A stretch of DNA of 64,000 nt from Selenia dentaria (GCA_917880725.1 OU862880.1:33833831-33897830); one strand, 5' to 3'. Counted from the stretch's first letter, positions 53,101 to 64,000 are shown. Program-made: numbers and translations. Notes: generated by a model not told the origin, from the letters alone.

Positions 53101-56100
53101 TCTATAAAAGCGCAAACGTAATAACAATACTTTGTAGATATTTGAGGTTTATATTTTATTTAGGGAACAAAAAAAGGAAGTAATAAAAGACAATCACAGA
53201 AATTTAGGGTCGCTATGTAGTAGTGAAATTTGGGTAGTGGTCGTAATAAAAAAAATACTTAAAAGTTTAGTTGTTGTAATGCGACCGCAAAGTGGTTGTA
53301 AAATAGCACGGAGCGTCTTCGTTAAGACTTACAATTTCGTACAATAATCGTAATGGGATACTTTGAGAGATATATTTCAGTAATGCGTTACAAAGACATT
53401 GGCAGATATAGTGTAGTTATGATAATGACGTGATGAATATAAATTTTATTCAAAATCAAACACATTATCACACAGGACAAAGTTTAAGGATTTCTGTACA
53501 TTAATAGCCGTGACGCATACATTAGTGCAGGGTTATTCGAGGACCGGAAAAACAGTCTTGTTGATTTTTGCTTTGAAATTCATGGAAGATGTAGCTAGGG
53601 AAATGACATGGAGATTTGGAGAAATTTGAGTAACCACGCAGTGACAGCACAGCGTACACATGATCTCGTAATAGCAAATATGTGGATAGAGAAAAAGAAA
53701 CAGAACAGATCTTCGGAATATTACAAAAGAATTGAAAAATTAAATTTCATCTGCGATTCACTATTTGATTATTTGTAAGTAACCAAGGTTTGATGCAAAT
53801 GGATTACGAAGGTTGTAGTAGATGGGGGTTGGAAGTTACAAAGACAAATGGAAATAAACATAACTATGTTCTTTTGTTTGTACATTTGAAATTAAATTAA
53901 GGTAGAAATCAAACTATGAAAAATAACTTATTAGTTATAGACCGTTATCAAACGTCGAGTATAGAAATATTCGATATATCTTGGTTTTTTCATTTGTTGG
54001 GTTATAGAAATATAAACAAATTACCATTTTATATCCTTTTGGTAGGCTTGCGGGAATTTAATAGGTCGGTATTACATCTATATCTTTCTAATCGATAATG
54101 TTCAGGAAAAACATATTGGGTAGCAAATTACATTAATACTCAGTATACCTACATCGCAAGTTTCAATAGTTACCACCCTAACGAAGCGTTCACTCACTTT
54201 CACGATATGTTTAAATTGTTGTACGATCTCTGTTTTCCTGTGATAAGAATTAAAAAAACAATTTACAAACAATCTAAATGGGTTACTAAAGGGATTATGC
54301 TTTGTACTAAAAGAAAGAGACAAATGTTATGGCATTATAGGAGAACTCTCAGTAGGAAAGAATACAGTACATTTAAAGCATATGGTAAGCGACTGAGGCA
54401 TATTATTAAATTTACGCGAAAGTTACGAAATGATTATACAATAAAAATGGCAGCAAATAAATCAAAAGCTGTATGGAGTATTATAAATGAATCAAAAAAT
54501 AAGCCTCGCAGTGCTGACATTTCACAAATAAAAGTATATGGTAAAATTTTGACAAAGCCAACTGACATAGTTAAAGCATTTAATAGTTTTTATCTGAATC
54601 AAAACACGCAAAACAAAGTTACCAGGAATACATTAAAATACAAAGGATCAAACTCGATGTTTATGATACCATCTACTCCTGACGATATTACACGCATTAT
54701 TAAGAGTCTAAAAAATACTGAAAGCACGGGATACGATGAAATATGTACTAAAATAATAAAACGGGTGGTTTTTATCATATCTCCTGTGCTTAGTCATATA
54801 ATTAATTTGTGCATAGAATGTGGAGTTTTTCCAGATAAGCTGAAAATAACTGTAATAAAGCCACTTTTTAAAAAGAAAGATGTTCATGATATGAACAACT
54901 ACAGGCCAATTGCGCTAGTTCCTATCTTCTCAAAAATTTTTGAAAAATTTATTCATAATAATTTATACGCATATTTTGAAAAGTTCAATATTCTGGTAGA
55001 AGAACAAGTTGGGTTTCGAAAGAGCAAATGCATTAACCTGGCTATTTATAATTTCCTTAAAATAGTTATGACTAGTTGTGATAAAAGACTGCCTGTGACT
55101 GCCATGTATATGGATTTGACAAAGGCGTTTGATTGTGTTGATCATAGCGTGCTTGTCAATAAACTGGAAACATATGGTGTACGAAGCAATGTTTTAAGTC
55201 TTCTAAAATCTTACCTGGAAAACAGATACCAATTGACTCGAATTAATAAGCTCTGTTTAAAATCAAATACAGAAAAAATATACTCGTCCGGTTATGAGTT
55301 GGTTAAATTTGGTGTACCTCAGGGAAGTGTCCTTGGACCTCTGCTTTTTATAATATATATAAACGATATGCCTAGAACTATTGATAACCCTATGGTTCTC
55401 TTTGCTGACGATAGTACAGTCATTTTCGTTGGTGAAAATCATAAACCACTTTGTCCGGATATTAATATAGCTTTGAATAAGATAAACAGTTGGTTGACAT
55501 TTAATAATCTTAATCTTAATTTGGACAAAACTTATTTAATGACATTTAGCAATTACAATAAAAACATTAATATGACATCAACAATAGTATATTTAAATAA
55601 ACATGTTGAATCAATTTCTGTAACAAAGTTTTTAGGACTGCATATAGACTCTGATCTGAAATGGAAAACACATGCGCAATCCGTGTGTTCGAAGCTGAGT
55701 AGTTTCTCGTATGCTTTATACATGCTATCCAAAGTTGCAAGTCAACCAACAGTGCTCACATCCTACCATGCACACGTCACATCTACCCTCCGCTACGGAG
55801 TAATATTTTGGGGAAATTGTTCTGAGCGAGAAACAATTTTTAAAGCGCAAAAAAGGTGCATAAGGTCTGTTTGTCATCTCAAACCAACAGATTCGTGTAA
55901 AACTCACTTCGGAATGCTTAGTATTTTAACATTCCCATGTTTGTATATTTATGAAGTTGCTGTGTTTATGAGAAACAATCTGAATCTTTATGATGTTCCC
56001 AGAAGTACACGCTACAAAAATAAAGTATGCATGCCTCCACACAAAACTGCATTATTTGATAAAGGTATCTTTGGCATGGCTCCGAGATTGTACAATCGTT

Positions 56101-56812
56101 TACCTAAATCTATACTAGAATCTGACTGTCTTATGACATTTAAAAAGAAGTTGTTTAGTTTTCTTAGAAACAAATGTTATTATTCAATAAAAGAATTTAT
56201 AAATGACTGTTCCTTAGAGCTTTAGTGACAGAATACTAGTTTTTTATCTGTTGTATTATTGTGGTTTATTTTAGGGTAATATTAATATTATTAACAGCAG
56301 CTAATTTTAATTTGACATTTAATTTCAATATGACATAAAATATGTAAGTTTGATGTATCTTACTTGTATATCTTGATGTAAAATGACTATTGTACTTTGG
56401 GTGGCTTAGTGTTCGCTAGGTACTATATTCATCTATGGCTTAGTGCTAGTGACTGTCAAGTTTGTTGTGGTATACTATATTTGATCAATAATTTAAATGA
56501 CTAAAATTGTATTGTATAAATTAATAATTATAACAATATTATCTACTAAAATTTTGCATACCAATAATGGTGAAATATGGTGAGCCGATGAAATATGATA
56601 CTAACTTTGTTACCCATATTTATGCAAATAAATTGATTTTGATTTTTGATTTTGAAGTTCAAGTTACGGGATACCACTAGTTTACTAGTTCTTCTGAGGC
56701 CTAAACCTATTAAAACCTATTATTACCTAAACCTATTATTAGTGTCCTCACCTATTGTTTGAGTATTCTAATTCACGGCGTGTCGTTAGTTTGGTTGATA
56801 GATAACTATAGT
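49574..56812 (-). CDS. Unrecognised spliced minus-strand transcript, 4 candidate exons
   Basis: Candidate exons on the minus strand are 56752..56812, 53052..53101, 52704..52739 and 49574..49700. Each has AG and GT borders; the first has a strong polypyrimidine acceptor (CCCCTTTCTTCAG) and the second a GTAAGT donor. Their lengths (61, 50, 36 nt) allow two frames to run open. One frame is open through the last three exons and stops at 49574 (ends FRRLITT). The other is open in all four and runs on to a stop near 49511; it uses GC-ending codons in exon 4 (LVKTHYSTSRFAPKLLKSG). I do not recognise the product in either frame. The intron 53102-56751 holds the LINE at 54.1-56.65 kb. It could be a host gene, a non-coding RNA or a captured sequence. 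The 5' end is not found. Confidence 0.3.
50633..50770 (-). mobile_element. Short MITE nested in the 50-kb transposon
   Basis: It is the inverted second copy of 11726-11862, sharing CGCCGGTTTACCTTACTA, GACACTATTTGTATG and AATTTCTATCGGTA. Confidence 0.75.
50815..51070 (+). repeat. Degenerate tandem repeat, about 60-bp unit
   Basis: The motifs AGCAGTTTAATTTTGTT and TAAGTAxGAxAGATATCTAAGG recur four times with variable spacing. Confidence 0.7.
51345..54096 (+). other. Interior of the repeat-flanked unit, middle part
   Basis: Two RTE-like 3' remnants occur near 51350-51530 and 51600-51715 (TTTTCATCAAAATTGG, then ACATTCATTC). Two of the candidate minus-strand exons lie here. Otherwise AT-rich and unassigned. 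Confidence 0.45.
54097..56655 (+). mobile_element. 5'-truncated Jockey/CR1-group LINE with intact RT frame
   Basis: The element starts near 54097, within the region between endonuclease and RT, and ends in AATAAATTGATTTTGATTTT, a TTTGAT-repeat tail. A possible short duplication (GTTCA) borders it. It lies inside the repeat-flanked unit and inside the longest intron of the candidate minus-strand transcript. Confidence 0.85.
54207..56225 (+). CDS. LINE reverse transcriptase, uninterrupted 672 aa
   Basis: The protein copies element RNA into DNA at the target. Motifs in order: NNYRPIALVPIFSKIFEK (about 230), EEQVGFRKSKC, the first catalytic Asp in AMYMDLTKAFDCVDH (about 306), GVPQGSVLGPLLFIIYINDM, and the catalytic FADD in VLFADDSTVIF (about 398), then LGLHIDSDLKWKTH and the C-terminal region to NDCSLEL. 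The frame is open 37 codons upstream of the first ATG (NEAFTHFHDMF), so the Met at 54207 is an internal residue of a longer original ORF2. The apurinic endonuclease domain is missing. No stop or frameshift is seen, so the insertion is young, but the 5' truncation makes it immobile by itself. Confidence 0.9.
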   Translation: MFKLLYDLCFPVIRIKKTIYKQSKWVTKGIMLCTKRKRQMLWHYRRTLSRKEYSTFKAYGKRLRHIIKFTRKLRNDYTIKMAANKSKAVWSIINESKNKPRSADISQIKVYGKILTKPTDIVKAFNSFYLNQNTQNKVTRNTLKYKGSNSMFMIPSTPDDITRIIKSLKNTESTGYDEICTKIIKRVVFIISPVLSHIINLCIECGVFPDKLKITVIKPLFKKKDVHDMNNYRPIALVPIFSKIFEKFIHNNLYAYFEKFNILVEEQVGFRKSKCINLAIYNFLKIVMTSCDKRLPVTAMYMDLTKAFDCVDHSVLVNKLETYGVRSNVLSLLKSYLENRYQLTRINKLCLKSNTEKIYSSGYELVKFGVPQGSVLGPLLFIIYINDMPRTIDNPMVLFADDSTVIFVGENHKPLCPDINIALNKINSWLTFNNLNLNLDKTYLMTFSNYNKNINMTSTIVYLNKHVESISVTKFLGLHIDSDLKWKTHAQSVCSKLSSFSYALYMLSKVASQPTVLTSYHAHVTSTLRYGVIFWGNCSERETIFKAQKRCIRSVCHLKPTDSCKTHFGMLSILTFPCLYIYEVAVFMRNNLNLYDVPRSTRYKNKVCMPPHKTALFDKGIFGMAPRLYNRLPKSILESDCLMTFKKKLFSFLRNKCYYSIKEFINDCSLEL

Positions 56813-58402
56813 CTGAAGAAAGGGGAAAATGGGGAAAGCTGAGCACAGGGGTGTGTTGGACTGGTTATTATATTGTAGTGACTATGGAGCTGCTAGTATT
56901 AGAGTGTTATTATTGATTAGCGTAATAAATTGTAATTTATGGATTACATTAAAGAAAAGACCAAATAGTTATCGGTAGTAGAGATCAGGAAATGGAATAA
57001 AAAAGAGAGAGACATTCGTGTGTTTGACGTTTGCGTATAATATTGACAACAAGCGATAGGTGGCGTTAATAAAAGCAAAAGAAAAGGTAAATAGAATATT
57101 GTTTATGTTTATAGGGCATTTCCCTGCTAACTAAATAAACCGTCGTAGCGAGTTTCTTTTTATATTTATGAGTAGCATGTAGAGGGAGAATGAAGGGTTA
57201 TTGTAGGTATATCCTGTTGGAACTAAGTATCTAATATTGACTGATTACCATCATAATTAGTTAAGATTAATTTGTGTTGAACAGGAAAGGGTTGATGCAG
57301 TTGTTCATGGAAAGTAATAATGCCACAAATATAGAAAGGTGCCTATCATAGGAATACAGTATCATAATCATTATTAAACTAGTTTCAAAACCAAAAATTG
57401 AAATTAATAGCAGAAGTAAAATACTGTGCAGCTATTTCTAGAGAAACGTTTTGAGCAGTTATCTTTGAGTTGATATTTTGGTACCTATATAACTAAAAAA
57501 ACTACTAGTATAGTATAGAAGGTACATAGATAGTTATGTAGACCACAATGGAAATGACATAAAAACATCATGTTTGGAGTATTGCGGTAGACAGTACATG
57601 TAAAAGCGAATGATTTGGTTAGAGTTAGGTATGTCGAGTTGTTATTTTATTCAGACTGATCTACTGAGCTGATTTTGAAGATAATCTGCGCGCTAATGAA
57701 AATTATAGATGAAAAGACACAATTTTGCCTTAGCTGAATGCGTTGGTTTAGTAGGTTATAGTAAGGGTTTGTAAAAGCAGGAATTTTATTGTCGTTGATA
57801 TATAATAATATAAGATATAATAGTAATCAGATAGTTTAGAGTTTTTTAAAAATCGGTTCCAGGTATTGAATGATAATTAAATAATATTTAACATTATTAT
57901 TGCAAAATGATTATTTCATGAAAAGTCGTGCATTTTGCAATTGTGAAAGTGAGTGATTCAAGCTTAGACAGAACAACATATACAAGGTAAAAATTGTTGA
58001 TAATGAGAATCAGAATTTTGAGGATTTACTTCCAATTACGTATATAAGAAACATTAGGAAAACAAAAAAATAAAGATACCAAGGTACAGCAATATTTAAT
58101 AAAACTTTATTACAATATTTAATAAAACATTATTATAATTAAACAAAGATGTTACAATCATTTAATAAAGAGCGGGCGTAAACCTCATCAGGGCGGGTTT
58201 TGTTACAGCTTTTCCTATTTTATTTTTGACATAGGGTTTAAAAAAACTTATAATGTAAAGGGGCATATAGAAATAAAAGTCAGAAATTTCATTTGGTAAA
58301 TAAGATTTATTGTGAGAACTTATTCGTAGACTCCAGACAAAAGGATTGAAGGTTTATTTAGGCAGTATGCAGGGCAATGTAAGAGAAGAAAGATTTAAGC
58401 TA
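56656..58402 (+). other. Interior of the repeat-flanked unit, right part
   Basis: AT-rich sequence with no recognised gene, apart from the first candidate minus-strand exon (56752-56812). Confidence 0.45.
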
Positions 58403-58405
58403 TAA

Positions 58406-58888
58406 TTAAAGGAATGGGAGAAGATGAATGGAATAAAGGGATCCCAGGGAGAGATGCGAGTGGCAGAGTTAGTATTGAATTTTATTGAGGGCCTCTATGA
58501 ATCGACAATACCGACTGGAGTCGGTTTGTTAAGTTTTGTTTTCAGACAGACACACACTATTCAACGAATGATTTATGGAGTACAAATTGGAGATAGGTTT
58601 AGGTCAGAAGACACCACATCAGTATTTACAACTGAATTATTCCATAAAGAGTTCGTACTTTACAGGTAGCCAATGTTTAGCCATTACACTTACATTCACC
58701 GAGTTATTAGGCGGTTGCTTGTTTGGTTTGATTTGAAGAGGGATGTATCAGCCATGGAGAATTATTGCTTGTTAGCTATTAACGAGATCTGGAGTAATAA
58801 AGGGTGGCGTAGGTTCTACTCCACATACTCGATCCCAAACGAAAAATTGGTTTGGGTGGTAGCACGTATGCTGAATTATTCGAATTGA
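58406..58888 (+). CDS. Unrecognised ORF, one in-frame stop
   Basis: Two reading frames, 58424-58669 (81 aa) and 58673-58888 (71 aa), are in the same phase and separated only by a TAG at 58667-58669. Together they would give about 155 codons ending some 320 bp before the right repeat, where an accessory or envelope-like gene would sit in an LTR element. The protein has no motif that I recognise. It may be a chance ORF. Confidence 0.2.
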
Positions 58889-59192
58889 CTAGGTGCACAA
58901 TTTGGCACAATACTAGTTCCCTTTCGTTATTTCAGATTGTCCTTGTGAGAAGTCATTTTTACTCATGGAGGAGACATTGAGATCGGATATATCAACCCTT
59001 ACAGTAAATTTATTTTTAACTCGGTCTTTTAAATACACTCCACTAGTGAGTTCACGTACTCATATCCTTGTTTGAAAACGAATTTTAACAAATTAGAATA
59101 AGCACACGTTCAGTTTTGGTGGGACTATATTTGTGAAGTTGAATATATGGAGAATGGGAAAATTTCCTTCGGTAAATTATGAGAACCTGCGT

Positions 59193-59209
59193 AAATTTTG
59201 GGGGTTTGC
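59193..59209 (+). other. Purine-run candidate before the right repeat
   Basis: AAATTTTGGGGGTTTGC directly precedes the TGTAAC start of the right repeat, the place of a polypurine tract. It is imperfect because of the T residues. Confidence 0.3.
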
Positions 59210-62200
59210 TGTAACGGAACAGGCTCTGGATGAGGATTCCGTCACGATTCACAAATATAGATACATTTAAAAAAGCATCTTGGTATGAACAAATATTGAT
59301 GAAATTTAGACAATCAAAAGTAGAAGAAAGCGATAATGTGTAATATTGAGATTTAGATGTTAGGTATTTCTTATAGCAAGACTATAGGTACTTACTGAAA
59401 ATGATAAGCAGCTTAGAATATTTAAGCTATCAAGATATTCTATGTATTAACCATTTAAATCGATTATTCAGATAGAACTGATAAGTTACTTCAAGTAAAA
59501 GGAAATGTTGAGTAATCCTTTAAATACATAAAAGTTACAAGCAAAATTAATAAAATTACCATGAAAATAAGCAGCATTGATATTTCTAACCATACAAAGT
59601 TATGTGAGGAACACATTTTCGTTGTGTGTCCGTGTATTTGAGTTTGCTTCATCAAAATGAACCCTAAAACAAATGAGTATTGACGCCGATCTGAAGCCGA
59701 TAGAAAGGGCTTTGATTGGATCTACGTACCTCTGATCGGCGTCATACGAAATTCAAAATATGTGTTGTCATGAGCGGATTTTGATGAGATTTTGAAATTA
59801 GAATAGGAATGCGCTGGAGGGCAGAGATTGGCTGAGGTGGATCTGAAGCCGTTTTGACGCCGATAGAAAGGGCATTGATTGGATACCTATCGGCCTCAAA
59901 TCGGCGTCACTGTCAAGTTTGAGAAAGTATATAAGCAGCAGAAAGACCAAGAAAATGCTTATTAAATTCCCGAACTTCTGTGAGGTAATATATTCTGCTA
60001 CGGACATGGTTCCGGACGTGGGTTGGATACCTCACGGTGACAACTAAGATCCACCTCGATAGGGAACGCCCAATCCTTAGAGTTGGACACTTTTGGGAGC
60101 GAGCCAACAATCGCTTTAACCTATTGCAATGGGTACGATTAACTGCTCCTCACTTCGATTGGAAAGAATATTCCAGTGGAAGTGTCTTCTATGTATTATA
60201 TTTATTTATTTCCTCTCATACTAGAACGTCGCTCTGCAGCCTTCCATAGCTTCGGCTATAGCGGTATAGTCGCGCGACTATTTCCGTGCGTGGAGTTGGA
60301 CACCCTAGGAGCCATAGGTTCGATTCTCGGCTTGGCACCGAACTTTAGAGGCTAGTTAGGGATCAAACTTGAGCCATCCTATCAGGGGGATGAAAGCTCA
60401 TGCGCAATTAACTTTGGGGGGTTTGTTGGGGACTTACACACACTTTAGCAGACTATGAATTTATTTAGGACCGAAGTAGGTCTAGGAAATAGTATTTTTG
60501 TTTACCAGGATATACATTAACTTCGTGATGGTTCAATCGGGAGTAAATAAGTAAATTCACGCGCTAGTGGTGTCTACCACTAGAGACGTAGGATTCAATA
60601 ATGAATTCGTCATATCAATACAATCTATTAGTATGCTAGACTTAGAAACTAAAGACTAACTACGAAATAAAAATGACAAAATAAATGTATTTTTAATCAG
60701 TATGAAGTAAGTAATACAGAAATATTTGCCTGCAAAGGAACATAGACATATTAGTTCAAACGAAATGTAATGTATTTGTTGCAATAATATGTTATATATT
60801 TGGTAATGAGTTCGGGTGATCGAGTTTGGGTTAGATTGTCTACTCTGATCCTAGCATGAGAATGCGGAAATAAATTATAGCAATTGAATTATTTGCTGAA
60901 AGTATCAAATGTACTTAATATTTAGAATCAAGTGATAATTCGTAATGATAAATAATACTATTAAGAAGAGCTAAATAAGATTATAATCGCTTATAGACGC
61001 AAACTCTACATTTGGAAAACTACCAAACGGACTTAGTAAGGCCTTACTAATTTTGGGGTAAATAGAAGAGGTTCTTGGCATGATGGAGAACATTTGTGTC
61101 ACAGTAAAGAGCAGCTCTTAATCCAGCACTCGAGTTGTAAGCCTTGAACATGCCAAGAATCCTACTTCCTAAATCATAATAAATCTAGAATTCTACGGCA
61201 AATCTAAAAAAAAAAAACTAATTACTTACAATATGAAAATTAATAAAATATATTATATCTTTAAATTGTAGAGATATCTATCAATAATTTACTCGGCAAA
61301 GTAAAGCTAACTATTATAATAATCATCATAATAAATATATGGCTGCTAGTATTGAGCTAACCAATACAACAAAGATTCTGCTAATACTTAAGTATTTAAA
61401 ATAATTGCTTTTCCTACAATGGTTCAATAGATGGCATGTCATGTAAAACACTAGTAATCTAAGTATAGCAATCTCGTATAAAAAGGAGATTTATGTATGT
61501 GGTAAATCTTATCAAACTTGGTCCAGCAATGCAGCACCTTGAGAATTCTTGTAAACCACAAACAAGGGTCTAGAGATTTCTCTAAGTCACTGATATTATT
61601 TCCCATATATTGCTTCAGTAAACAAGTAAATGATTAAACTTGAACAATTGAACTATTCAGGGAATAGTGGCTGATAATATTTATCTAAAGGAATTGGATA
61701 ATCAGCGTAGTAGCTACTGATCACAAAAGATTTCTAAAGCGCATATAAAGCGAGGTTTTACTTTACTTTTGTTATTTATTTCCTAGCAGTTTTCATTAAC
61801 GAAACAAATAGTATATATTATAGAGACATTTAGTCTGTAAGAGATTATATCAATCTTATCAACAGCTAAATGTTCATAGCAACAAACATAAATCTATAAA
61901 GAAAGTCAGTTATATAATTAACAGGTTTATAACTGTTATTAATAATAACGAATATCATGCAAATATCTGATATTATTTAATGGAGTTGTTTATATATTAT
62001 TTCACTAATCAAAACTGATTTATCAGATATAACAGGTAGTTTTGCAAGCTAATAATTATATAGAAAACTTGCAAATAACCTACTATTTCTATGTTCTATG
62101 GTCAAATAACATAGACCTTAAATTCAGAAACTTATATTGATGATTAATATCTTCCACGATTAGAAGTCAAATCAAGTACATAAGCTAGAAATCTAGGATC

Positions 62201-62511
62201 AGCTCAGTCAGTCAGTCTGTAAGAACTAAGTATTTGCAATCTAGTATGTTCATCGCAATTTTTCGTTATCAGCTAGCAGTTCAGTAATGTAGTAGTAGGT
62301 TATCCATCGTAATAGCAGAATACCTAGGCGTTGCTTTTGGTTTCTCTAGGCATCTATAGTTCTGAATAGTTTTCTCTGTTTCAATTCTTTCCGAAAAGAG
62401 CAAGGTTACAGCAGCGGTACACAGTGTTAGGGTCCTCCTAGACTAGACGATCATTGGCCAAAAAACGAATTATTAAATTAAAAATTAAAATTGGGTTGGG
62501 GGGTTGTTACA
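59210..62511 (+). mobile_element. Right direct repeat, probable 3' LTR with a 521-bp extra segment
   Basis: 59210-61982 matches 45716-48490 almost exactly. The next 521 bp (61983-62503) have no counterpart in the left copy. Then TTGTTACAATTTG (62504-62516) matches the end of the left repeat again. So either the right copy gained an insertion or the left copy lost one. Sequence after 62511 does not repeat the five bases before the left copy (CGTGT), so no target duplication is visible. Confidence 0.6.
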
Positions 62512-62549
62512 ATTTGCTCTATGTACAAGTGCAATTTGAAAAATGTAAT

Positions 62550-62772
62550 ACCGACTTCCATTCTATTACTTGGGTAAATCAGTTATTAACTCAAAAACTA
62601 CTAAACCGAATTTGATAAAATTTACATGGGACCATACGGCAAGCACCAGCATTAAAAAAAAAAAGAATTTTGGGAATCGATTCACCCAGTCGAAATGTAT
62701 GAGGTTACAAACATATAAAAGAAAAATACAGTCGAATTGAGTAGGTATATCTCCTCCTTTTTGGAAGTCAGT
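62550..62772 (-). mobile_element. ACCGACTTC-type MITE, copy 3
   Basis: It starts ACCGACTTCCATTCTATTAC and ends CTCCTTTTTGGAAGTCAGT, the reverse orientation of 36661-36841. It lies 38 bp outside the right repeat. Confidence 0.75.
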
Positions 62773-63137
62773 AGAAAAGTGACTCGAAAGGTCACGAAAC
62801 CGGTCCAAATACTTGACTGTACCAATCGTGTCAGTTAAATCGTTGAAGTAATATTGACAATGTCTAATACTTACAAAACTTTCAATAAGTTGATAACCCT
62901 ACGTCACAGAATAAATAAGCTGCGTGCAAAGAAAAAAAAACTTGTTTAGTGACAGTGGGCATTCTTTTATATTTATTTATAAGGTACCGGATATACTTAG
63001 ATATATTATTATCTATAATAATTACAATTATTATAAGGGAAAGGTTGCATAATTGTTATAGTACTCGTATAATTTATAAGGTACCAATTAGAGGTGAGTC
63101 GTATTTACTAGAACAGATCAAAGGAACAGGTATTTTA
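62773..63137. other. AT-rich flank, nothing recognised
   Basis: No coding or repeat feature was identified. Confidence 0.5.
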
Positions 63138-63894
63138 CGAGACTAGGTGGCACCTATTCCAATCTTCACGATACCACAACACGATACTAAGTCTAACTAG
63201 TCTTCCTTCACAATAAGCATTCATTCAGTACATCACCTGTACTATCTCTGTCTCTCTCATACGTTGAAGCCGAAACTTCAGCCGGTTGAAGTGAGACGAT
63301 GCGATACATACATACAACGTCTTGTTACATTTAGAATTTTATTGAGTATCAGACTAGTATTCTTGTGAAAGTAAAAAGTAATTGTATACTTATTTAAAGT
63401 GCAGTTTGCGCAGAGCTTGTTATATTTCCCTATGTAGGTATTAGAACAAACTTTTATTTTATATATATGATAACATTTTTATAAAAGTAGATTTAGTGAA
63501 TTCAAATCTCATAAATACGCTATCTTCCAAAGCTTTGAATAAATTGAAAGTATAATATGTTGATAGTCCTAATACTGTAAAAGAATGAAGGGAAGATATC
63601 AGTTGAACATATAGAAAAATAATAGTAGTAATAAATATAAGTAGTAGGTATACCTACTACTACCTATACTCTATTTGTTCTAGTCTACTATTTTATAAAT
63701 CAAAAATCTCTCTTGAATCGAATCGAGGTATAGAGTCATTGATTAAAGTACTCGTATTAAGTGAAGGCGTATACAACGACGTATACAAAATACACTACGC
63801 TACGCAAATCGTAGGCGATACTAGGCAAGACTATGTGGAACAGGTATTTGGATCACGTATTTGCATGGACTAGGAACAGGTGCACCTAGTCTCG
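63138..63894. mobile_element. Element with CGAGACTAGGTG inverted ends
   Basis: CGAGACTAGGTGGCACCTATTC on the left and (complement) CGAGACTAGGTGCACCTGTTC on the right are inverted over about 22 bp and enclose 757 bp. A subterminal GGAACAGGTATTT is also present on both sides. A 22-bp perfect palindrome AGTAGTAGGTATACCTACTA lies at 63640-63661. Confidence 0.55.
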
Positions 63895-64000
63895 AATTTA
63901 TCTAGTACGGGTTGTACTACTATACTACTATCTCTAGTACCAATTTATAATCTAAGTATATATATATACAATGAACCCCTATTTCTCCTGGTCAGGCCTA

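Noticed and set aside
1..64000. CRISPR arrays, operons, ribosome-binding sites or other prokaryotic features
   Set aside because: Split genes with GT/AG introns and the transposon content show a eukaryotic genome; no regularly spaced repeats were found.

Overview
The window reads as a piece of a lepidopteran (moth or butterfly) nuclear genome. It is AT-rich, its few protein-coding exons are small and bounded by GT/AG sites, and about half of it is transposable-element debris of kinds common in Lepidoptera (mariner, piggyBac, PIF-Harbinger, Jockey-type and RTE-type LINEs, Helitron-like ends, many MITEs). The species cannot be read from the sequence.

Two host genes are clear and diverge from a common 5.8 kb intergenic region. 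On the minus strand, positions 371-3185 hold three exons of a cysteine-type phospholipid-hydroperoxide glutathione peroxidase (169 aa; the exon phases join exactly). On the plus strand, 9005-38967 hold seven exons of calumenin (the supercoiling factor, SCF, of insects): 322 aa with a signal peptide, six EF-hand positions and an HDEF C-terminus for retention in the ER. Both proteins belong to redox or secretory-pathway homeostasis, but nothing shows that they are co-regulated.

The calumenin introns are the landing zone for most mobile DNA. Intron 1 (9.3 kb) carries a 1297-bp mariner with a frameshifted transposase, an internally deleted PIF-Harbinger element and several foldback MITEs. Intron 2 has a LINE tail and MITEs. 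Intron 4 has a TTAA-flanked MITE. Intron 5 (9.1 kb) holds a 5'-truncated Jockey-type LINE, a decayed DDE transposase, a 2.5-kb piggyBac relic with intact TTAA ends, and Helitron-like repeats. Intron 6 holds an RTE C-terminal fragment and a perfect 109-bp inverted repeat whose arms contain a tRNA-Arg-like sequence.

From 39 to 45.7 kb there is no recognised gene, only MITEs and an unusual nest of palindromes at 41.8-42.36 kb. From 45.7 to 62.5 kb two nearly identical 2.8-kb direct repeats lie 13.5 kb apart. They start TGTAAC, the first ends GTTACA and is followed by a primer-binding-site-like TGGTGCCGTGACC, and each contains a TATA box preceded by paired dyads. They look like long terminal repeats of a very large element whose interior has no recognisable gag-pol. 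That interior instead holds a hAT-like MITE, an intact-frame LINE reverse transcriptase (54.1-56.65 kb), a set of phase-compatible minus-strand exons of an unrecognised transcript, and an unrecognised ORF pair just before the second repeat. The last 1.5 kb has another inverted-repeat element and no gene that I can see.
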